Below are positions 34,967 to 46,752 of a stretch of DNA of 64,000 nucleotides, piece after piece. This DNA is from Bacteroidaceae bacterium. GTDB taxonomy: Bacteria > Bacteroidota > Bacteroidia > Bacteroidales > Bacteroidaceae. Location: NCBI GenBank assembly GCA_017466065.1, contig JAFTUV010000009.1:92482-156481 (forward strand). Direction: 5' to 3'. The notes beneath the pieces were generated by a model. The model had not been told where the DNA came from and made no database searches. It was given only the letters and a program-made list of their open reading frames with translations. The translations under genes and the position numbers were made by a program. The first letter of the stretch is position 1; each line of letters begins with the position of its first letter.

Positions 34967-35007
34967 CATTACGGATGCAAAATTAGATAAATACAAATTG
35001 TATTATT

Positions 35008-36921
35008 ATGAAATTACCACAATTCCGCATTATAAAAAAGTTGGATTTATTCATCATTAAGAGTTTTATCCAACTTTTATCGGGCACGTTTCTTATATGC
35101 CTGTTCATTTTTATTATGCAGATGCTATGGAAGTCGGTAGACGAGTTTGTGGGTAAAGGACTCGAAATGACTGTTATAATACAATTTTTCTCACTTTGCT
35201 CTATAACACTTGTGAGCGAGGCACTCCCGTTGGCTATATTGCTTGCATCGTTGATGACATTCGGTAATTTTGGTGAAAGGCTGGAATTGCTCGCTATGAA
35301 GGCTGCCGGTATTCCGCTCATAAGAATTATGACACCTATTGTGGTTCTGTGTGTTTCTCTGGGGTGTATTTCGTTCTATTTCCAGAATGTGGTGGCTCCA
35401 TACGCACAAGTGAAATTATATACCATTCTGTATTCCATAAAGCAGACATCACCCGAAGTGGAGATACCCGAGGGGGTATTCTATGACCAGATTAAAGGAT
35501 ATAACCTGTTTGTAGAGAAAAAGGATAAAGAGACCGGAATGCTTTACAAGGTGATGATTTACGATATGTCGGGAGGTTTTGAAAATGCCAATATTCTTGT
35601 TGCCGATTCGGGTAGAATAGACAGTACACCCGACGAACAGAATCTTATGATACAACTATTCACGGGAGAGCAATTTTCAAACATAACCGACCAAAGCATT
35701 AAAAAGAAGAATGTTCCCTATCGTCGCGAAACTTTCCGAAAAAAAGTGGTTCTGATACCCACCGATGGAAAATTCGAAATGAAAGACAACGAACTATTCA
35801 AGCAGAATGCAAAAAGCCAAAATATGCTCGAACTGCAAAAAAGTATAGGAATATATAAAATATACAATGACAGTTTGGGAAAAGTATATTGGAACGGAGC
35901 TATGAAAAGTGTATTCAACATAAAAACAGAATACACGGGAGAAGATTCCACATATATGAGCCGTAATAATCTGTTTGCAATAAATACCGACAGTATATTC
36001 AATACTGCCACAAAATATGACAAGAAAGTTTGGAAGAAAGCTCAGTTAACAAAAATAAGGCAACTGAAAAACGACTACGAAATTAAGAGCAATATGCTGC
36101 ACTACCTTGACAAGGAGTTGAATAAATGCGAAGTAAGCTGGTGGAATAAAATAACACTTTCACTCGCCTGTATATTGTTCTTTTTCATAGGCGCACCACT
36201 GGGAGCTATTGTCAGAAAAGGAGGATTAGGGTACCCTGTACTTATATCTGTGGCAATTTTTATTTTCTATTATCTGCTTAACACGTCGGCTTTCAAGATG
36301 GCACGCGAAGGAGAGTGGAACACATTTATAGGCAGTTGGTTAAGCACATTTGTGATGGCTCCGTTGGGAATATTGTTCACTTACCAATCGAATAAAGACT
36401 CGGCAATATTCAACATAGACTCATACAAGGAATTTTTCAGAATGTTATTCTGCATACGCGAAAAGCGTAATGTTGCATTAAAAGAGGTTATTATAGACGA
36501 CCCCGACTATGTAAACGGTTATAGAAAAGCCGAACAAATTATAAGCGATTGTGATAAATTCATCATCAATAACAAACTTAACAAGTTACCATCGGTTAAA
36601 GAGGTTTTCTTTAAAGAAAAAGATAAAACCATTGATGAATTGAACGATAATTTGGAAAATCTTATAGAAGAATTCGGTAATAGCAGAAACAAAAAGGTTG
36701 TTGCGAAAATAAATTACTTCCCTGTATTATCGACAAACACGATAATATCACCATTCAGCAACAAATGGATAAATATAATATCGCTCGTAATAGTGCCTAT
36801 GGGAATTATAATATATATAAGAGCGGCGAAATTCAGATTCCGTCTGTTTAAAGACCTGAATAAAGTGAAAGAAAATTCAAAGGAACTGAACGAGATTTTA
36901 ATAAAGGACAAACTTGTATAA
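35008..36921 (+). CDS. LptF/LptG-family LPS-export permease
   Basis: 637 residues. Three N-terminal helices ([55 protein letters not shown], ...[21 protein letters not shown]) with the YjgP/YjgQ pattern, a long periplasmic jellyroll (about 135-370), then further helices ([50 protein letters not shown]) and a C-terminal extension of about 160 residues ending in one more helix ([16 protein letters not shown]). LptF/G with LptB moves LPS to the outer membrane; Bacteroidetes members are longer than those of E. coli (~360) because of such tails. ribBA follows after 10 bases. Confidence 0.9.
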   Translation: MKLPQFRIIKKLDLFIIKSFIQLLSGTFLICLFIFIMQMLWKSVDEFVGKGLEMTVIIQFFSLCSITLVSEALPLAILLASLMTFGNFGERLELLAMKAAGIPLIRIMTPIVVLCVSLGCISFYFQNVVAPYAQVKLYTILYSIKQTSPEVEIPEGVFYDQIKGYNLFVEKKDKETGMLYKVMIYDMSGGFENANILVADSGRIDSTPDEQNLMIQLFTGEQFSNITDQSIKKKNVPYRRETFRKKVVLIPTDGKFEMKDNELFKQNAKSQNMLELQKSIGIYKIYNDSLGKVYWNGAMKSVFNIKTEYTGEDSTYMSRNNLFAINTDSIFNTATKYDKKVWKKAQLTKIRQLKNDYEIKSNMLHYLDKELNKCEVSWWNKITLSLACILFFFIGAPLGAIVRKGGLGYPVLISVAIFIFYYLLNTSAFKMAREGEWNTFIGSWLSTFVMAPLGILFTYQSNKDSAIFNIDSYKEFFRMLFCIREKRNVALKEVIIDDPDYVNGYRKAEQIISDCDKFIINNKLNKLPSVKEVFFKEKDKTIDELNDNLENLIEEFGNSRNKKVVAKINYFPVLSTNTIISPFSNKWINIISLVIVPMGIIIYIRAAKFRFRLFKDLNKVKENSKELNEILIKDKLV

Positions 36922-36931
36922 AAAATATATA

Positions 36932-38149
36932 ATGGAAAAATTTAAACTGAGTTCTATCGATGATGCCATAAAAGATTTTAAAGATGGAAAATTTCTTATA
37001 GTGGTTGATGATGAAGACAGAGAGAACGAAGGTGATTTTATAATAGCAGCCGAAAAGATAACCCCGGAAGCTGTTAACTTTATGTTAAAGAACGGGCGTG
37101 GAGTATTATGCGCACCTATTACAATGTCGCGCTGTAAAGAATTACAGCTCGACCCTCAGGTGAACACAAATACCAGTCTTTTAGGAACACCCTTCACCGT
37201 AACCATCGACAAAATCGAGGGCTGCTCCACCGGAGTATCGGCCAACGACCGTGCTGCAACAATAAAGGCTCTTGCCGACCCGCAAAGCACAGTAGAAACA
37301 TTTGCCCGTCCGGGACACATAAACCCTCTTTATGCACAAGATAAAGGAGTGCTTCGTCGCGCGGGACACACCGAGGCGAGCATCGACCTTGCACGCCTTG
37401 CCGGGCTCTACCCTGCTGCCGCGCTCATTGAAATTATGAACGAAGATGGCACTATGGCGCGTATGCCACAGCTCATAGAGATTGCAAAAGAGCATAATCT
37501 TAAAATAATATCCATAAGCGACCTCATACAATACCGTCTGCAACAAGAATCGCTCGTTGAAATAGGCGAAGAAGTTGATATGCCCACAGAGCACGGTCAC
37601 TTCCGCCTGATACCTTTCAAACAAACATCCAACGGACTGGAACACGTTGCACTTATCAAAGGCGAGTGGAAAGAGGATGAACCTATACTTGTGAGAGTAC
37701 ACTCATCGTGCATAACCGGTGATATATTCGGCTCACGACGTTGCGATTGCGGCTCACAGCTTCATAAAGCTATGGAACTTATTGAAAAAACAGGAAAAGG
37801 AGTCGTTGTATATCTCAACCAAGAGGGACGCGGAATAGGGCTTATGAACAAAATGAAGGCCTATAAACTGCAAGAAGAAGGAATGGACACTGTTGATGCC
37901 AACCTGTGCCTTGGATTTAAAGCCGATGAAAGAGATTACGGAGTAGGTGCCGAAATTTTAAGAAAAATAGGTGTACACAAAATGCGTCTTATCACAAATA
38001 ATCCGGTAAAACGCATAGGACTCGAAAGTTACGGGCTTGAAGTAATTGAAAATGTAAGCATAGAGATAGAACCGAATGATTTTAACTCCCGCTATCTGCA
38101 TACAAAAGCCGAGAGAATGGGACATACACTGCATTTCGATAAAAAATAA
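36932..38149 (+). CDS. ribBA: Bifunctional DHBP synthase / GTP cyclohydrolase II
   Basis: 405 residues from the ATG at 36932 ([20 protein letters not shown]); an upstream TTG overlaps lptF/G. RibB part: [20 protein letters not shown] and [36 protein letters not shown]. RibA part from ~205: [24 protein letters not shown] with the three zinc cysteines, [21 protein letters not shown] and [15 protein letters not shown]. It makes both riboflavin precursors from ribulose-5-phosphate and GTP. No FMN riboswitch is visible; it is read with lptF/G. Confidence 0.97.
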   Translation: MEKFKLSSIDDAIKDFKDGKFLIVVDDEDRENEGDFIIAAEKITPEAVNFMLKNGRGVLCAPITMSRCKELQLDPQVNTNTSLLGTPFTVTIDKIEGCSTGVSANDRAATIKALADPQSTVETFARPGHINPLYAQDKGVLRRAGHTEASIDLARLAGLYPAAALIEIMNEDGTMARMPQLIEIAKEHNLKIISISDLIQYRLQQESLVEIGEEVDMPTEHGHFRLIPFKQTSNGLEHVALIKGEWKEDEPILVRVHSSCITGDIFGSRRCDCGSQLHKAMELIEKTGKGVVVYLNQEGRGIGLMNKMKAYKLQEEGMDTVDANLCLGFKADERDYGVGAEILRKIGVHKMRLITNNPVKRIGLESYGLEVIENVSIEIEPNDFNSRYLHTKAERMGHTLHFDKK

Positions 38150-38165
38150 AGAACTATATAATAAT

Positions 38166-39359
38166 ATGAACAAACTATCAAACCGTGTCAATAGATTAGC
38201 CCCATCGGCTACATTGGCAATGTCACAAAAAAGCCAAGAGCTAAAAGCACAAGGCGTAGATGTAATAAATATGAGTGTCGGAGAACCCGACTTTAATACT
38301 CCCGACGCAATTAAAACAGTTGCTAAACAAGCAATAGACGACAACTGGTCGCGCTATTCACCCGTGCCGGGCTACCCTGCACTGCGCAAGGCTATTGTTG
38401 AAAAACTTAAAAAAGAAAACGGGCTCGAATACAGCGAAGCACAAATATCTGTATCGAATGGAGCGAAACAAGCTGTGTGCAATGCAATTATGGCACTTGT
38501 GAACGAAGGTGACGAAGTTATAATACCGGCTCCATACTGGGTGAGTTATCCCGAAATGGTTAAAATGGCCGACGGAACTCCCGTGATAGTAAGTGCCGGC
38601 ATTGAGCAGAACTTTAAAATCACAGGAGCACAATTAGAGGCAGCTATCACCCCAAAAACAAAGATGCTCATTCTTTGCTCACCCTCGAACCCCACCGGTT
38701 CGGTATATACAAAAGAGGAACTTAAAGAACTTGCCGATGTTCTTGCAAAATACCCCGAAGTTTTTGTTGTTGCTGATGAGATATATGAACATATAAATTA
38801 TGTTGGCAAACACGAGAGTATTGCACAATTCCCCGAAATACGCGACCGTGTAATAATTATAAACGGTGTATCGAAGGCATACGCAATGACAGGTTGGAGA
38901 ATAGGTTTCCTCGCTGCTGCCGACTGGATTGTTAAAGGCTGCAACAAACTGCAAGGACAATATACAAGCGGACCCTGCTCTGTTTCACAGATAGCCTCGA
39001 TAGAGGCATACAACGGTTCACAAGAACCTGTTGAGGAGATGCGTAAGGCTTTTGAACGCCGTCGCAACCTCATTGTAAAGCTCACAAAAGAGATACCGGG
39101 ATTGGAAGTAAACGTACCCGAAGGTGCATTCTACCTGTTCCCTAAATGCAGTTCATTCTATGGCAAGAGCTATAATAACCAAGTTATAAACAATTCGGAC
39201 GACCTTGCAATGTACCTGCTCACAGAAGCTCACGTAGCTGTGGTTGGCGGTTCATCGTTCGGTGCCCCAGAGTGTTTCAGAATGAGCTATGCAACAAGTG
39301 ACGAAAATATCACCAATGCAATAGGAAGAATTAAAGAAGCACTTGCTAAACTAAAATAA
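38166..39359 (+). CDS. Class I pyridoxal-phosphate aminotransferase (aspartate aminotransferase type)
   Basis: 397 residues from the ATG at 38166. MSVGEPDFNTPDAIKTVAKQA, YSPVPGYPALRKAI, SNGAKQAVCNAIMALVNEGDEVIIPAPYWVSYPE, LCSPSNPTGSVYTKEEL, VADEIYEHINY, PLP lysine in INGVSKAYAMTGWRIGF and a C-terminal FRMSYATSDENI mark subgroup I-gamma aspartate aminotransferases (the AspC/AspAT of Bacteroidetes and Bacillus). It interconverts aspartate/oxaloacetate and glutamate/2-oxoglutarate. Last gene of the plus-strand run; terminator at 39388. Confidence 0.92.
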   Translation: MNKLSNRVNRLAPSATLAMSQKSQELKAQGVDVINMSVGEPDFNTPDAIKTVAKQAIDDNWSRYSPVPGYPALRKAIVEKLKKENGLEYSEAQISVSNGAKQAVCNAIMALVNEGDEVIIPAPYWVSYPEMVKMADGTPVIVSAGIEQNFKITGAQLEAAITPKTKMLILCSPSNPTGSVYTKEELKELADVLAKYPEVFVVADEIYEHINYVGKHESIAQFPEIRDRVIIINGVSKAYAMTGWRIGFLAAADWIVKGCNKLQGQYTSGPCSVSQIASIEAYNGSQEPVEEMRKAFERRRNLIVKLTKEIPGLEVNVPEGAFYLFPKCSSFYGKSYNNQVINNSDDLAMYLLTEAHVAVVGGSSFGAPECFRMSYATSDENITNAIGRIKEALAKLK

Positions 39360-39387
39360 ACGACAATATCATATATTGGTTACTTAA

Positions 39388-39427
39388 TACAGGAACTGCT
39401 TTTAAGCAGTTCCTGTATTTTTTTAAC
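39388..39427 (+). terminator. Terminator after the aminotransferase gene
   Basis: Arms TACAGGAACTGCTT (39388-39401) and AAGCAGTTCCTGTA (39404-39417) followed by a long T run: a strong intrinsic terminator 28 bases after the stop. Confidence 0.93.
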
Positions 39428-39439
39428 AAATAATATAGA

Positions 39440-39870
39440 TGTTGAAAAGATTGATTATAATTGTTGATATGTTGTTGAAAAGATGATGATAAATAGATGG
39501 AAAATAATGGTAAATTTTCTTTGAAAAACGAACTTGCCAATTAAGCCGACAACATAATTAAAAAGCCAAATTATTTTGCCACTTTTTTACATCAATTTAT
39601 AAGTAGTTTTTTAACCGATTCTTTAATTGCTTTGATATTTATTTTTCAATACACCAGATGTAAAAAAATTGTTGATAACTACTCTATTTAACTTAAAACC
39701 AATTATTTATATTATGCATACATTGTGAATAAGTTACAATTATAATACAATAAACAAATAAACAACATTTTCTTCGAAAAGATATCCACCTTATTAACCG
39801 ACTTTGTTATTATTATTGATTTATTTTAATTTTTTAAAAAGGAAATATATATAATAATAACTGTTGAAAG
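39440..39870. other. Candidate chromosomal replication origin (oriC-like AT-rich region)
   Basis: The 39420-39995 stretch has no gene and is very AT-rich. It carries DnaA-box-like 9-mers in one orientation: TGTTGAAAA (39440-39448), TGTTGATAT (39462-39470), TGTTGAAAA (39473-39481), TGTTGATAA (39670-39678), TGTGAATAA (39724-39732), TGTTGAAAG (39862-39870), plus GATATCCACC at 39781 in the other. The fifth fits TTATNCACA exactly; the others differ at one to three positions. Between them is nearly pure A/T sequence that could unwind. Base skew appears to switch here (see findings). The genes on either side converge on the region, which is not the usual arrangement at an origin. Confidence 0.45.
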
Positions 39871-39992
39871 CCGGGGAGTATAAGAAGCAGTTTAAATTTC
39901 TTATAAAAATATATCAAAGCCGAATAGAGTAAATTATATCATCTGTCATTTTTTCCCGATTATATAAACCGTGTACCCACGGCTATTATAAT

Positions 39993-40027
39993 AAAAAAGA
40001 GAGCTTGCACTCTAATGTACAAGCTCT
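39993..40027 (-). terminator. Terminator of the PorZ-like gene and its operon
   Basis: Arms 40000-40007 (AGAGCTTG) and 40020-40027 (CAAGCTCT); on the minus strand the stem is followed by a T run (A6 at 39993-39998 on plus). Confidence 0.8.
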
Positions 40028-40051
40028 ACGTTTTTACTTGTCTTAAAATAT

Positions 40052-42349
40052 TTATCGTGTAATAAGTATTTTGGTAGCGAGGCTTTCATCGCCATTCTCG
40101 TCATATATAAGTACAAAGTAAACTCCGCTCGAAACTTTATCGCCCGAAGCATTGCGTCCGTTCCAATTGAATTGCCCTCCTGTCGAAACACCCTCTGTAA
40201 TCAAATATCCCGCCGCGTCAACTATTTTAACTTCGCAACCGTGTGTGAGTCCCACTATTGAAATAACTCCGTTGTACGAGGCTTTTACAGGGTTAGGATA
40301 AGCGTGCACTGCACTCTCTTGCAAGGTGGGTTCCGGTTCAGTCGCATCGCTCATATAACTTACAATTCCTTCGCTTGTTCCAATGAATACTTCTCCACGG
40401 CTTTTGTTTATTGCAATGCTTTTAATATCGTTCGATGGCAGCATTGAATTATCTTTTGTGAAGTGATGTATAGTTTCGAGCCCGTCGGCACTTACAAGGT
40501 ATATTCCGTTATTTTTGGTACCCACCCATTTTCTGTTTGCGCCATCTGTCTGTATAGCCGAGACCGGTGCTCCGGCAAACAGATAGTCGGCCAGTCCGCT
40601 TCCATCGTTGCGGGGTACTTTAATTTGAGTTAAAGTACCATCGTTAAAGAACTTTTCGGCATCGTCTATGACAAAAAGACCATTGTCTGTGCCCACCCAT
40701 ATTTTTCCGTTCTTATCCTCGGTAATGCAATATACCTCGTTTATTGTATTGTTTGTACCATCTTGGTTGATAAAAGTGTTTATAACCAATTTAGTCTGGT
40801 CGTCGTTGGTATCAAACGGGGTGTTATTCATTTTGGCACAGAAAAGTCCCGGAAGAGCTTGGTAAGATGTTACCCACAACCATCCTCTTGTGTCTATTAT
40901 CATATCTACCATAGTTGGGAATTCCGATATATCTTCATAGGGTAAACTTACCCAGCTGCCATCTTTTTTGAGCACTTTTACAACATTTTTGGCATTTGTG
41001 TTTGTTATCCACAGATTGCCGGCTTGGTCGAATTGCACTCTTGGAATTCTTGTATAGTTATTTGAGGCGGGAACGGGGCTTTCAATGGGGCTGTTCTTGT
41101 GGTTGTAGTGTGCAACGAATTCTCCGTTGCGGAATTCATACAGGCCTTGTCCGAATGAGCTTGCAAAATAGTGACCGGGTTCGGTGGGGTCTTCATCTAC
41201 CGAACATATATTTACATAATTTATTCCGGTAGCTTTTTTAACCTCTTCTTCGGGTAGGTTTATCCATTTTTTATTGGTGTAATCATACTCTATGATTGTT
41301 CCGGGATAAAATGTAGAATCGAAATAGTTGAGTGTACCTCCGGCTATAAGTAATTTACTATCGCCTATGAATTTCATAAATTCGCAATAATTGCGTATGG
41401 GGCTGTTGGGAGTTATATAATTTTCACCATCTATCAGTTTATTGTCTTCTATTTTACTTTCTACAAGCCCTTTTTCGCCTTTACAGCTCCAAAAAACATT
41501 CCCGTCGGCAAGTATATATTCACTTGTGCTTGCCGGAGTATAGGTCTTATAATCGGTATCACTGCCTATTATGGCAAGCTGATTATTCCATCCTATATAT
41601 AAGTTGTTATTGTAGTTGTAGGAGTATTTATATTTTGTGGTGTTGGTTATTATGGTTTTATTAATAGAGCCATCGGTGTTAATTGTGCAAGCACCCTTTT
41701 TGTCTATAACAGCCACAATTTTATTGTTTATGCTGTTTATTGCGTATGTTTTTTGGCTGTTTATTTTTGTCCAGTTTGCCTTGTCGAGCAGATTGCTTTC
41801 CAAAGAACCCTTGTAAATGCCATTATCGGTTCCTATATATATATTGTTTCCCGAAATATATGAACAATGTGTATTGAGGCTTAAATTATATGTGTTTGTG
41901 AATTCAAGATTTTCCAAATTAAGTATTACCACTCCGAAGTTTGTATTCAGATAGGCTTTTGTTCCATACACATTCACTCCGTTTATGTTTTTATTGGAGA
42001 TTATCTTGTTTTTAAAATCCGATACATTATATACATAATCGTTTGCATACAGAATGTCTATATTGGCATTCTTGTATACAATGAGCAATGCATCAATTTC
42101 TTTGCAATAATTTATGTATGCTATATTAAAATCGCTCAAACTGTTAAGTTTATCGTATGTGTATATTGAATTGTCTTTTTTATCATATACAAACAACGAC
42201 CCAGATGTCAATACATATATTTTATCACCGGCCATTTGGCATTGTGTTGCATTATGATACGATGTGTGAATGGCCCAGTCGCCTATGCCGGCATTTATAC
42301 TTATCGACAAGCATAGCATAAAAGCTATGATAAAAAACCTCTTAATCAT
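40052..42349 (-). CDS. PorZ-like beta-propeller protein with T9SS-type C-terminal domain
   Basis: 765 residues: signal peptide to about residue 20 (MIKRFFIIAFMLCLSISINA), then GDWAIHTSYHNATQCQMAGDKIYVLTSGSLFVYD, typical of PorZ N-termini. Many propeller blades of the two-component-regulator type follow (KIWVGTDNGLFVIDDA, RKWVGTKNNGIYLVSADGL, GEVFIGTSEGIVSYM). The C-terminal ~85 residues (AVHAYPNPVKASYNGVISIVGL ... GVYFVLIYDENGDESLATKILI) are a type A sorting domain. PorZ in Porphyromonas is a surface component of the type IX secretion attachment complex. It is the last gene of leuS-yitT-rdgB-porZ. Confidence 0.78.
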   Translation of the reverse strand: MIKRFFIIAFMLCLSISINAGIGDWAIHTSYHNATQCQMAGDKIYVLTSGSLFVYDKKDNSIYTYDKLNSLSDFNIAYINYCKEIDALLIVYKNANIDILYANDYVYNVSDFKNKIISNKNINGVNVYGTKAYLNTNFGVVILNLENLEFTNTYNLSLNTHCSYISGNNIYIGTDNGIYKGSLESNLLDKANWTKINSQKTYAINSINNKIVAVIDKKGACTINTDGSINKTIITNTTKYKYSYNYNNNLYIGWNNQLAIIGSDTDYKTYTPASTSEYILADGNVFWSCKGEKGLVESKIEDNKLIDGENYITPNSPIRNYCEFMKFIGDSKLLIAGGTLNYFDSTFYPGTIIEYDYTNKKWINLPEEEVKKATGINYVNICSVDEDPTEPGHYFASSFGQGLYEFRNGEFVAHYNHKNSPIESPVPASNNYTRIPRVQFDQAGNLWITNTNAKNVVKVLKKDGSWVSLPYEDISEFPTMVDMIIDTRGWLWVTSYQALPGLFCAKMNNTPFDTNDDQTKLVINTFINQDGTNNTINEVYCITEDKNGKIWVGTDNGLFVIDDAEKFFNDGTLTQIKVPRNDGSGLADYLFAGAPVSAIQTDGANRKWVGTKNNGIYLVSADGLETIHHFTKDNSMLPSNDIKSIAINKSRGEVFIGTSEGIVSYMSDATEPEPTLQESAVHAYPNPVKASYNGVISIVGLTHGCEVKIVDAAGYLITEGVSTGGQFNWNGRNASGDKVSSGVYFVLIYDENGDESLATKILITR

Positions 42350-42380
42350 ATTTACCTAATTGTTTTTCAAGTATTTTATA

Positions 42381-42959
42381 TTAAATACCGTTGTTTATAT
42401 AATCATTTAATTTTTTGGTAGCTCTGTATCTGTGGCTTATTGAGTTTTTTACCGTGCTATCCATTTGAGCAAAACTCATTTTATAACCTTCGGGAATAAA
42501 TATCGGGTCGTAACCAAAGCCGGCCTCCCCCATTTTACTCTCACTTATAACTCCTTTCACCACCCCATCGAACAAAATCTCCTTGTTGTCTATAATTAAC
42601 GCGATAACCGTGCGAAATTGTGCATTGCGGTTATTTTTATTTGTTAAATTTTCCAATAATTTATGCATATTGGCTTGCGGGTTACAATCCTCTCCGGCGT
42701 ATCGTGCCGAATATACTCCGGGAGCACCATCAAGTGCCTCAACTTCGAGTCCGGTATCATCGGCAAAGCAGTTATAACCATACTTTTCGTTTATCCAACG
42801 TGCTTTTATAAGGGCATTTTCTTCGAGTGTGTTGCCTGTTTCGGGTATATCATCGTTACAATTTATATCGTTTAGAGATAACACTTCTACCCTATCGCCT
42901 AAAATATCCCTTACCTCTTGGAGTTTGTGTCTGTTGTTGGTGGCAAATACGAGTTTCAT
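42381..42959 (-). CDS. rdgB: Non-canonical purine NTP pyrophosphatase (RdgB/HAM1)
   Basis: 192 residues. [63 protein letters not shown] and [36 protein letters not shown] are all diagnostic. It hydrolyses ITP, dITP and XTP to monophosphates, keeping the nucleotide pool clean. One base separates it from the upstream yitT-type gene. Confidence 0.95.
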   Translation of the reverse strand: MKLVFATNNRHKLQEVRDILGDRVEVLSLNDINCNDDIPETGNTLEENALIKARWINEKYGYNCFADDTGLEVEALDGAPGVYSARYAGEDCNPQANMHKLLENLTNKNNRNAQFRTVIALIIDNKEILFDGVVKGVISESKMGEAGFGYDPIFIPEGYKMSFAQMDSTVKNSISHRYRATKKLNDYINNGI

Positions 42960-42960
42960 T

Positions 42961-43896
42961 CTAATTCTCTTCTAATTTTATTTTTTTTGCTTTAATCTTG
43001 TCGAACCCGTTGCCATATACTCCCATAACTTTTTGCTGTGAAATGAGTGCATTAGGGTCTATCTGTTTAATCATACTGAACAGTTGGTTCGATTGGTTGG
43101 CGCGTATCAATGTCACAATTACTTTTCCCTCTTTCTTAGAGTAAAAACCTGTTGAATCGAGCAGTGTCACACCGCGTTTCAAGTGACGGGTTATATAATA
43201 TCCAATCTCGTCGTAATTGTTCGAGAATATAAAGAATTGTACCATTTGCCGATTACTGTTCACCATATAGTCGAGCGATATATTTACCACTATAAGTGTT
43301 ATGTAACCGTAAAACATTCTCGACAGGCTTACACTTATATCGTTAGAGGGAATTATGAAGAAACTGCTTGTTACAATAACAGTGTCGATGTAAAACATTG
43401 CACGGCCGAAACTTACATCCTTATATTTGTTTACAATTGCCGCTATTATATCCACACCTCCTGTGCTTCCGTTGTTTAAAAAACAGATAGCTATGGCTAT
43501 TCCTATAAATATTGAGCCTACCAAACAGGCTTCGAGCTCTTTATTCGGGCCAAGTATGGTGTAGGCATTGAAATTTTCGAACAACACCTCCGATATACTC
43601 AACATTATGGTCATTGTTATTATTGCATATATGGTCTTTATGCAAAATTTCCACCCTAATATCTTTATGGCGATAATTATAAGTATGAGGTTAAGCCCGA
43701 AATATACATACTGCATAGGTATTCCCACCGAGTATTGTACAATGGCTCCCACACCTGTTACACCTCCAATAAGAAATTCGTATGGGCTCATAAAGAAATA
43801 CCACACAAATGAATATAATGCGAGTCCTAATGTTATCATAAGATAGTTTTTGAACTCTGACATTATGCTCGGCCGTGGAAAAGAAAAATTCTTCAT
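42961..43896 (-). CDS. YitT-family membrane protein (DUF2179 C-terminus)
   Basis: 311 residues with five to six hydrophobic segments ([87 protein letters not shown]) and the soluble DUF2179 domain ([35 protein letters not shown]). The family is widespread and uncharacterised; DUF2179 resembles small regulatory domains. Start at 43896, or the in-frame ATG 11 codons later, which fits the family N-terminus equally well. Part of the leuS operon. Confidence 0.88.
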   Translation of the reverse strand: MKNFSFPRPSIMSEFKNYLMITLGLALYSFVWYFFMSPYEFLIGGVTGVGAIVQYSVGIPMQYVYFGLNLILIIIAIKILGWKFCIKTIYAIITMTIMLSISEVLFENFNAYTILGPNKELEACLVGSIFIGIAIAICFLNNGSTGGVDIIAAIVNKYKDVSFGRAMFYIDTVIVTSSFFIIPSNDISVSLSRMFYGYITLIVVNISLDYMVNSNRQMVQFFIFSNNYDEIGYYITRHLKRGVTLLDSTGFYSKKEGKVIVTLIRANQSNQLFSMIKQIDPNALISQQKVMGVYGNGFDKIKAKKIKLEEN

Positions 43897-43920
43897 AACT
43901 TTAATATTTAAAGATTATTG

Positions 43921-46752
43921 TCAAATAACAATATTAACAATTTTCTTTGGTACAATGATTACCTTTTTAATAGGTTTATCTTCAATATATTTTTTACTAT
44001 TCTCATTGGTAAGCACAGTCGATTCAATATCGGCATTTGTGGCATCGGCTGCAAACTCCATTGTAAAACGTGCTTTTCCGTTGAACGATATTGTGTATTT
44101 TATTGTATCTTCTTTAAGATACTCTTCGTTGAGCGAAGGCCATTCGGCATCACACACGGTTGTGGTGTTTCCAAGTTTTTCCCACAGTTCCTCGCTTATG
44201 TGCGGAGCGAACGGTGCAAGTAGTATTACAATTTTTTCGAGTATCTCTTTCTTGTTGCATTTAAGTGAACTTAATTCGTTTACACATATCATAAATGCAC
44301 TCACGGTAGTGTTGTATGAGAATGCAGGAATATCCTCGGTGGTTTTCTTTATGAGTTTATGCAACGATTTTAACTCCTCTTTTGTTGCTGCCTCTTCTGT
44401 TACGATGTAATTATCGTTCTTGTCGAAGAACATTCCCCAGAATTTTTTAAGGAAGCGGTGACAACCGTCTATTCCGTTTGTGTCCCATGGCTTAGACTGC
44501 TCTACGGGGCCAAGGAACATTTCATACAAGCGCAATGTGTCGGCACCATATTTTTCTACGATAGTGTCGGGGTTAACCACATTGTACATTGATTTACTCA
44601 TCTTTTCCACTGCCCAACCACAGATATATTTTCCATCTTCCAATATAAATTCAGCGTCGGCATATTCGGGTCGCCAAGCGCGGAAGGCTTCAATATCGAG
44701 AATATCGTTCGACACAATGTTTACATCGACGTGCAGGGGTGTTACTTCGTATTCTTTCGATAAATTCAGTGACACGAATTTATTGGTATCTTTTATGCGA
44801 TATACAAAATTACTGCGACCTTGAATCATACCTTGGTTTATGAGTTTCTGGAAAGGTTCTTCCTTTACACTCACTCCAAGGTCGAATAAAAACATATTCC
44901 AGAAACGGGAATAAATGAGGTGGCCTGTTGCGTGTTCTGTTCCTCCCACGTACAGGTCGACATTCTGCCAATATTTATCGGCTTCTTCCGATACAAGTGC
45001 TTTATTGTTGCGAGGGTCCATATAACGCAAATAGTATGCGCTGGAACCTGCAAAGCCGGGCATTGTATTTAGTTCGAGAGGGAATATTGTTTCGTTGTTT
45101 ACATTTTCTTTGTTTGTAACACAATTGTTTACAGTGTCCCAAGCCCATATTTTAGCGTGTCCCAATGGGGGCTCTCCACTCTCTGTGGGAAGGAATTTCT
45201 CAACTTCGGGGAGTTCCAACGGGAGGCACTCTTCGGGTATGGGTGTGGGAATACCATTCTTGTAATAGATGGGAAATGGTTCGCCCCAATAGCGTTGGCG
45301 GCTGAATATGGCGTCGCGCAAGCGATAATTAACCTTTACACGGCCGAGTTTATTTTCGGTAACATATTGTTTTGTGGCTGCAATAGCCTCTTTCACGGTG
45401 AGGCCGTTGAGGTTCAGTTTGCAATCGGCAAATGCAGCTGTGGGTGAGTTTGTCATTATACCCTCTTTTGCATCGAAGCTCTCTTCGCTAACATCGCAAC
45501 CCTCTATAAGGGGGCGTATTTCAATGCCGAAATGTTTGGCAAATGCATAGTCGCGGCTATCGTGTGCAGGCACCGCCATTATGGCTCCTGTTCCGTATCC
45601 GGCAAGCACATAATCGCTCACCCACACGGGTATATCTTCGCCTGTGAGGGGATTTATTGCGTATGAGCCGGTGAATACGCCGGTTACGTTGCGGTCTATC
45701 ATACGCTCGCGCTCGGTGCGTTTCTTTGTGCGGTCGAGGTATGCTTCAACAGCCTCTTTTTGTTCCTTTGTTGTGAGCTGTGCAACAAGTTCACTTTCGG
45801 GTGCGAGTACCATAAATGTTACTCCGAATACTGTGTCGGCTCGTGTGGTGAATATGGTAAATTCAATATCACTGTCTTTAATGTGGAACTGCATTTCTGT
45901 TCCTTCGCTGCGGCCTATCCAGTTGCGCTGTGTCTCTTTTAGTGAGTCGGTCCAGTCTATTCTGTCGAGCCCGTCGAGCAGGCGTTGTGCATAGGCCGAT
46001 ACGCGCAAGCACCACTGTTTCATTTTTTTCTGTACCACGGGGAATCCGCCTCGTTCCGATACTCCGTCGACAACCTCGTCATTTGCAAGCACGGTACCAA
46101 GTTGCGGGCACCAGTTTACCATAGTTTCGTTGAGGAAGGCTATGCGCCAGTTCATTAGCAGCTCCTGTTGCTCTTTTTCGCTCATTGCGTTCCACTCGGT
46201 AGCCGAAATGTTTACCTCTTTTGTGCAGGCTGCATCGATGTTGGCACTACCCTCTTTGCTCAATCTTTCAATAAGCTCACTTATAGGCTTGCTGCATTTT
46301 GCAGTGTTGTCGTAATAGTGGTTGAACATCTTTATGAAAGCCCACTGTGTCCAGTGATAATATTCAGGGTCACAGGTTCTTATCTCTCGGTCCCAATCGA
46401 AACAGAATCCTATTTTATCGAGTTGTTCACGATAGCGTTTGATATTCTGGTCGGTGGTTATGGCAGGGTGCTGTCCGGTCTGTATGGCATATTGCTCGGC
46501 AGGTAATCCGTATGCATCGTAACCCATCGGGTTAAGCACGTTGTAACCGTTCAGGCGTTTGAAACGTGCAAAAATATCGGAAGCTATATATCCGAGCGGG
46601 TGTCCCACGTGAAGGCCTGCTCCCGATGGATAGGGAAACATATTAAGGACATAGAATTTCTTTTTATCCTCATTTTCTACTATGCGGTAGGTTTTATTAT
46701 CCTTCCAACTTTTTTGCCACTTCTGTTCAATCTCATTAAAATTATATCCCAT
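43921..46752 (-). CDS. leuS: Leucyl-tRNA synthetase
   Basis: 943 residues. The HIGH-type motif is HVGH (48-51) within [28 protein letters not shown]; the editing (CP1) domain includes [20 protein letters not shown] and [27 protein letters not shown] is intact ([35 protein letters not shown]). It charges tRNA-Leu and proofreads isoleucine and norvaline. Longer than E. coli LeuRS (860) through small inserts common in Bacteroidetes. First gene of a four-gene minus-strand run. Confidence 0.97.
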   Translation of the reverse strand: MGYNFNEIEQKWQKSWKDNKTYRIVENEDKKKFYVLNMFPYPSGAGLHVGHPLGYIASDIFARFKRLNGYNVLNPMGYDAYGLPAEQYAIQTGQHPAITTDQNIKRYREQLDKIGFCFDWDREIRTCDPEYYHWTQWAFIKMFNHYYDNTAKCSKPISELIERLSKEGSANIDAACTKEVNISATEWNAMSEKEQQELLMNWRIAFLNETMVNWCPQLGTVLANDEVVDGVSERGGFPVVQKKMKQWCLRVSAYAQRLLDGLDRIDWTDSLKETQRNWIGRSEGTEMQFHIKDSDIEFTIFTTRADTVFGVTFMVLAPESELVAQLTTKEQKEAVEAYLDRTKKRTERERMIDRNVTGVFTGSYAINPLTGEDIPVWVSDYVLAGYGTGAIMAVPAHDSRDYAFAKHFGIEIRPLIEGCDVSEESFDAKEGIMTNSPTAAFADCKLNLNGLTVKEAIAATKQYVTENKLGRVKVNYRLRDAIFSRQRYWGEPFPIYYKNGIPTPIPEECLPLELPEVEKFLPTESGEPPLGHAKIWAWDTVNNCVTNKENVNNETIFPLELNTMPGFAGSSAYYLRYMDPRNNKALVSEEADKYWQNVDLYVGGTEHATGHLIYSRFWNMFLFDLGVSVKEEPFQKLINQGMIQGRSNFVYRIKDTNKFVSLNLSKEYEVTPLHVDVNIVSNDILDIEAFRAWRPEYADAEFILEDGKYICGWAVEKMSKSMYNVVNPDTIVEKYGADTLRLYEMFLGPVEQSKPWDTNGIDGCHRFLKKFWGMFFDKNDNYIVTEEAATKEELKSLHKLIKKTTEDIPAFSYNTTVSAFMICVNELSSLKCNKKEILEKIVILLAPFAPHISEELWEKLGNTTTVCDAEWPSLNEEYLKEDTIKYTISFNGKARFTMEFAADATNADIESTVLTNENSKKYIEDKPIKKVIIVPKKIVNIVI

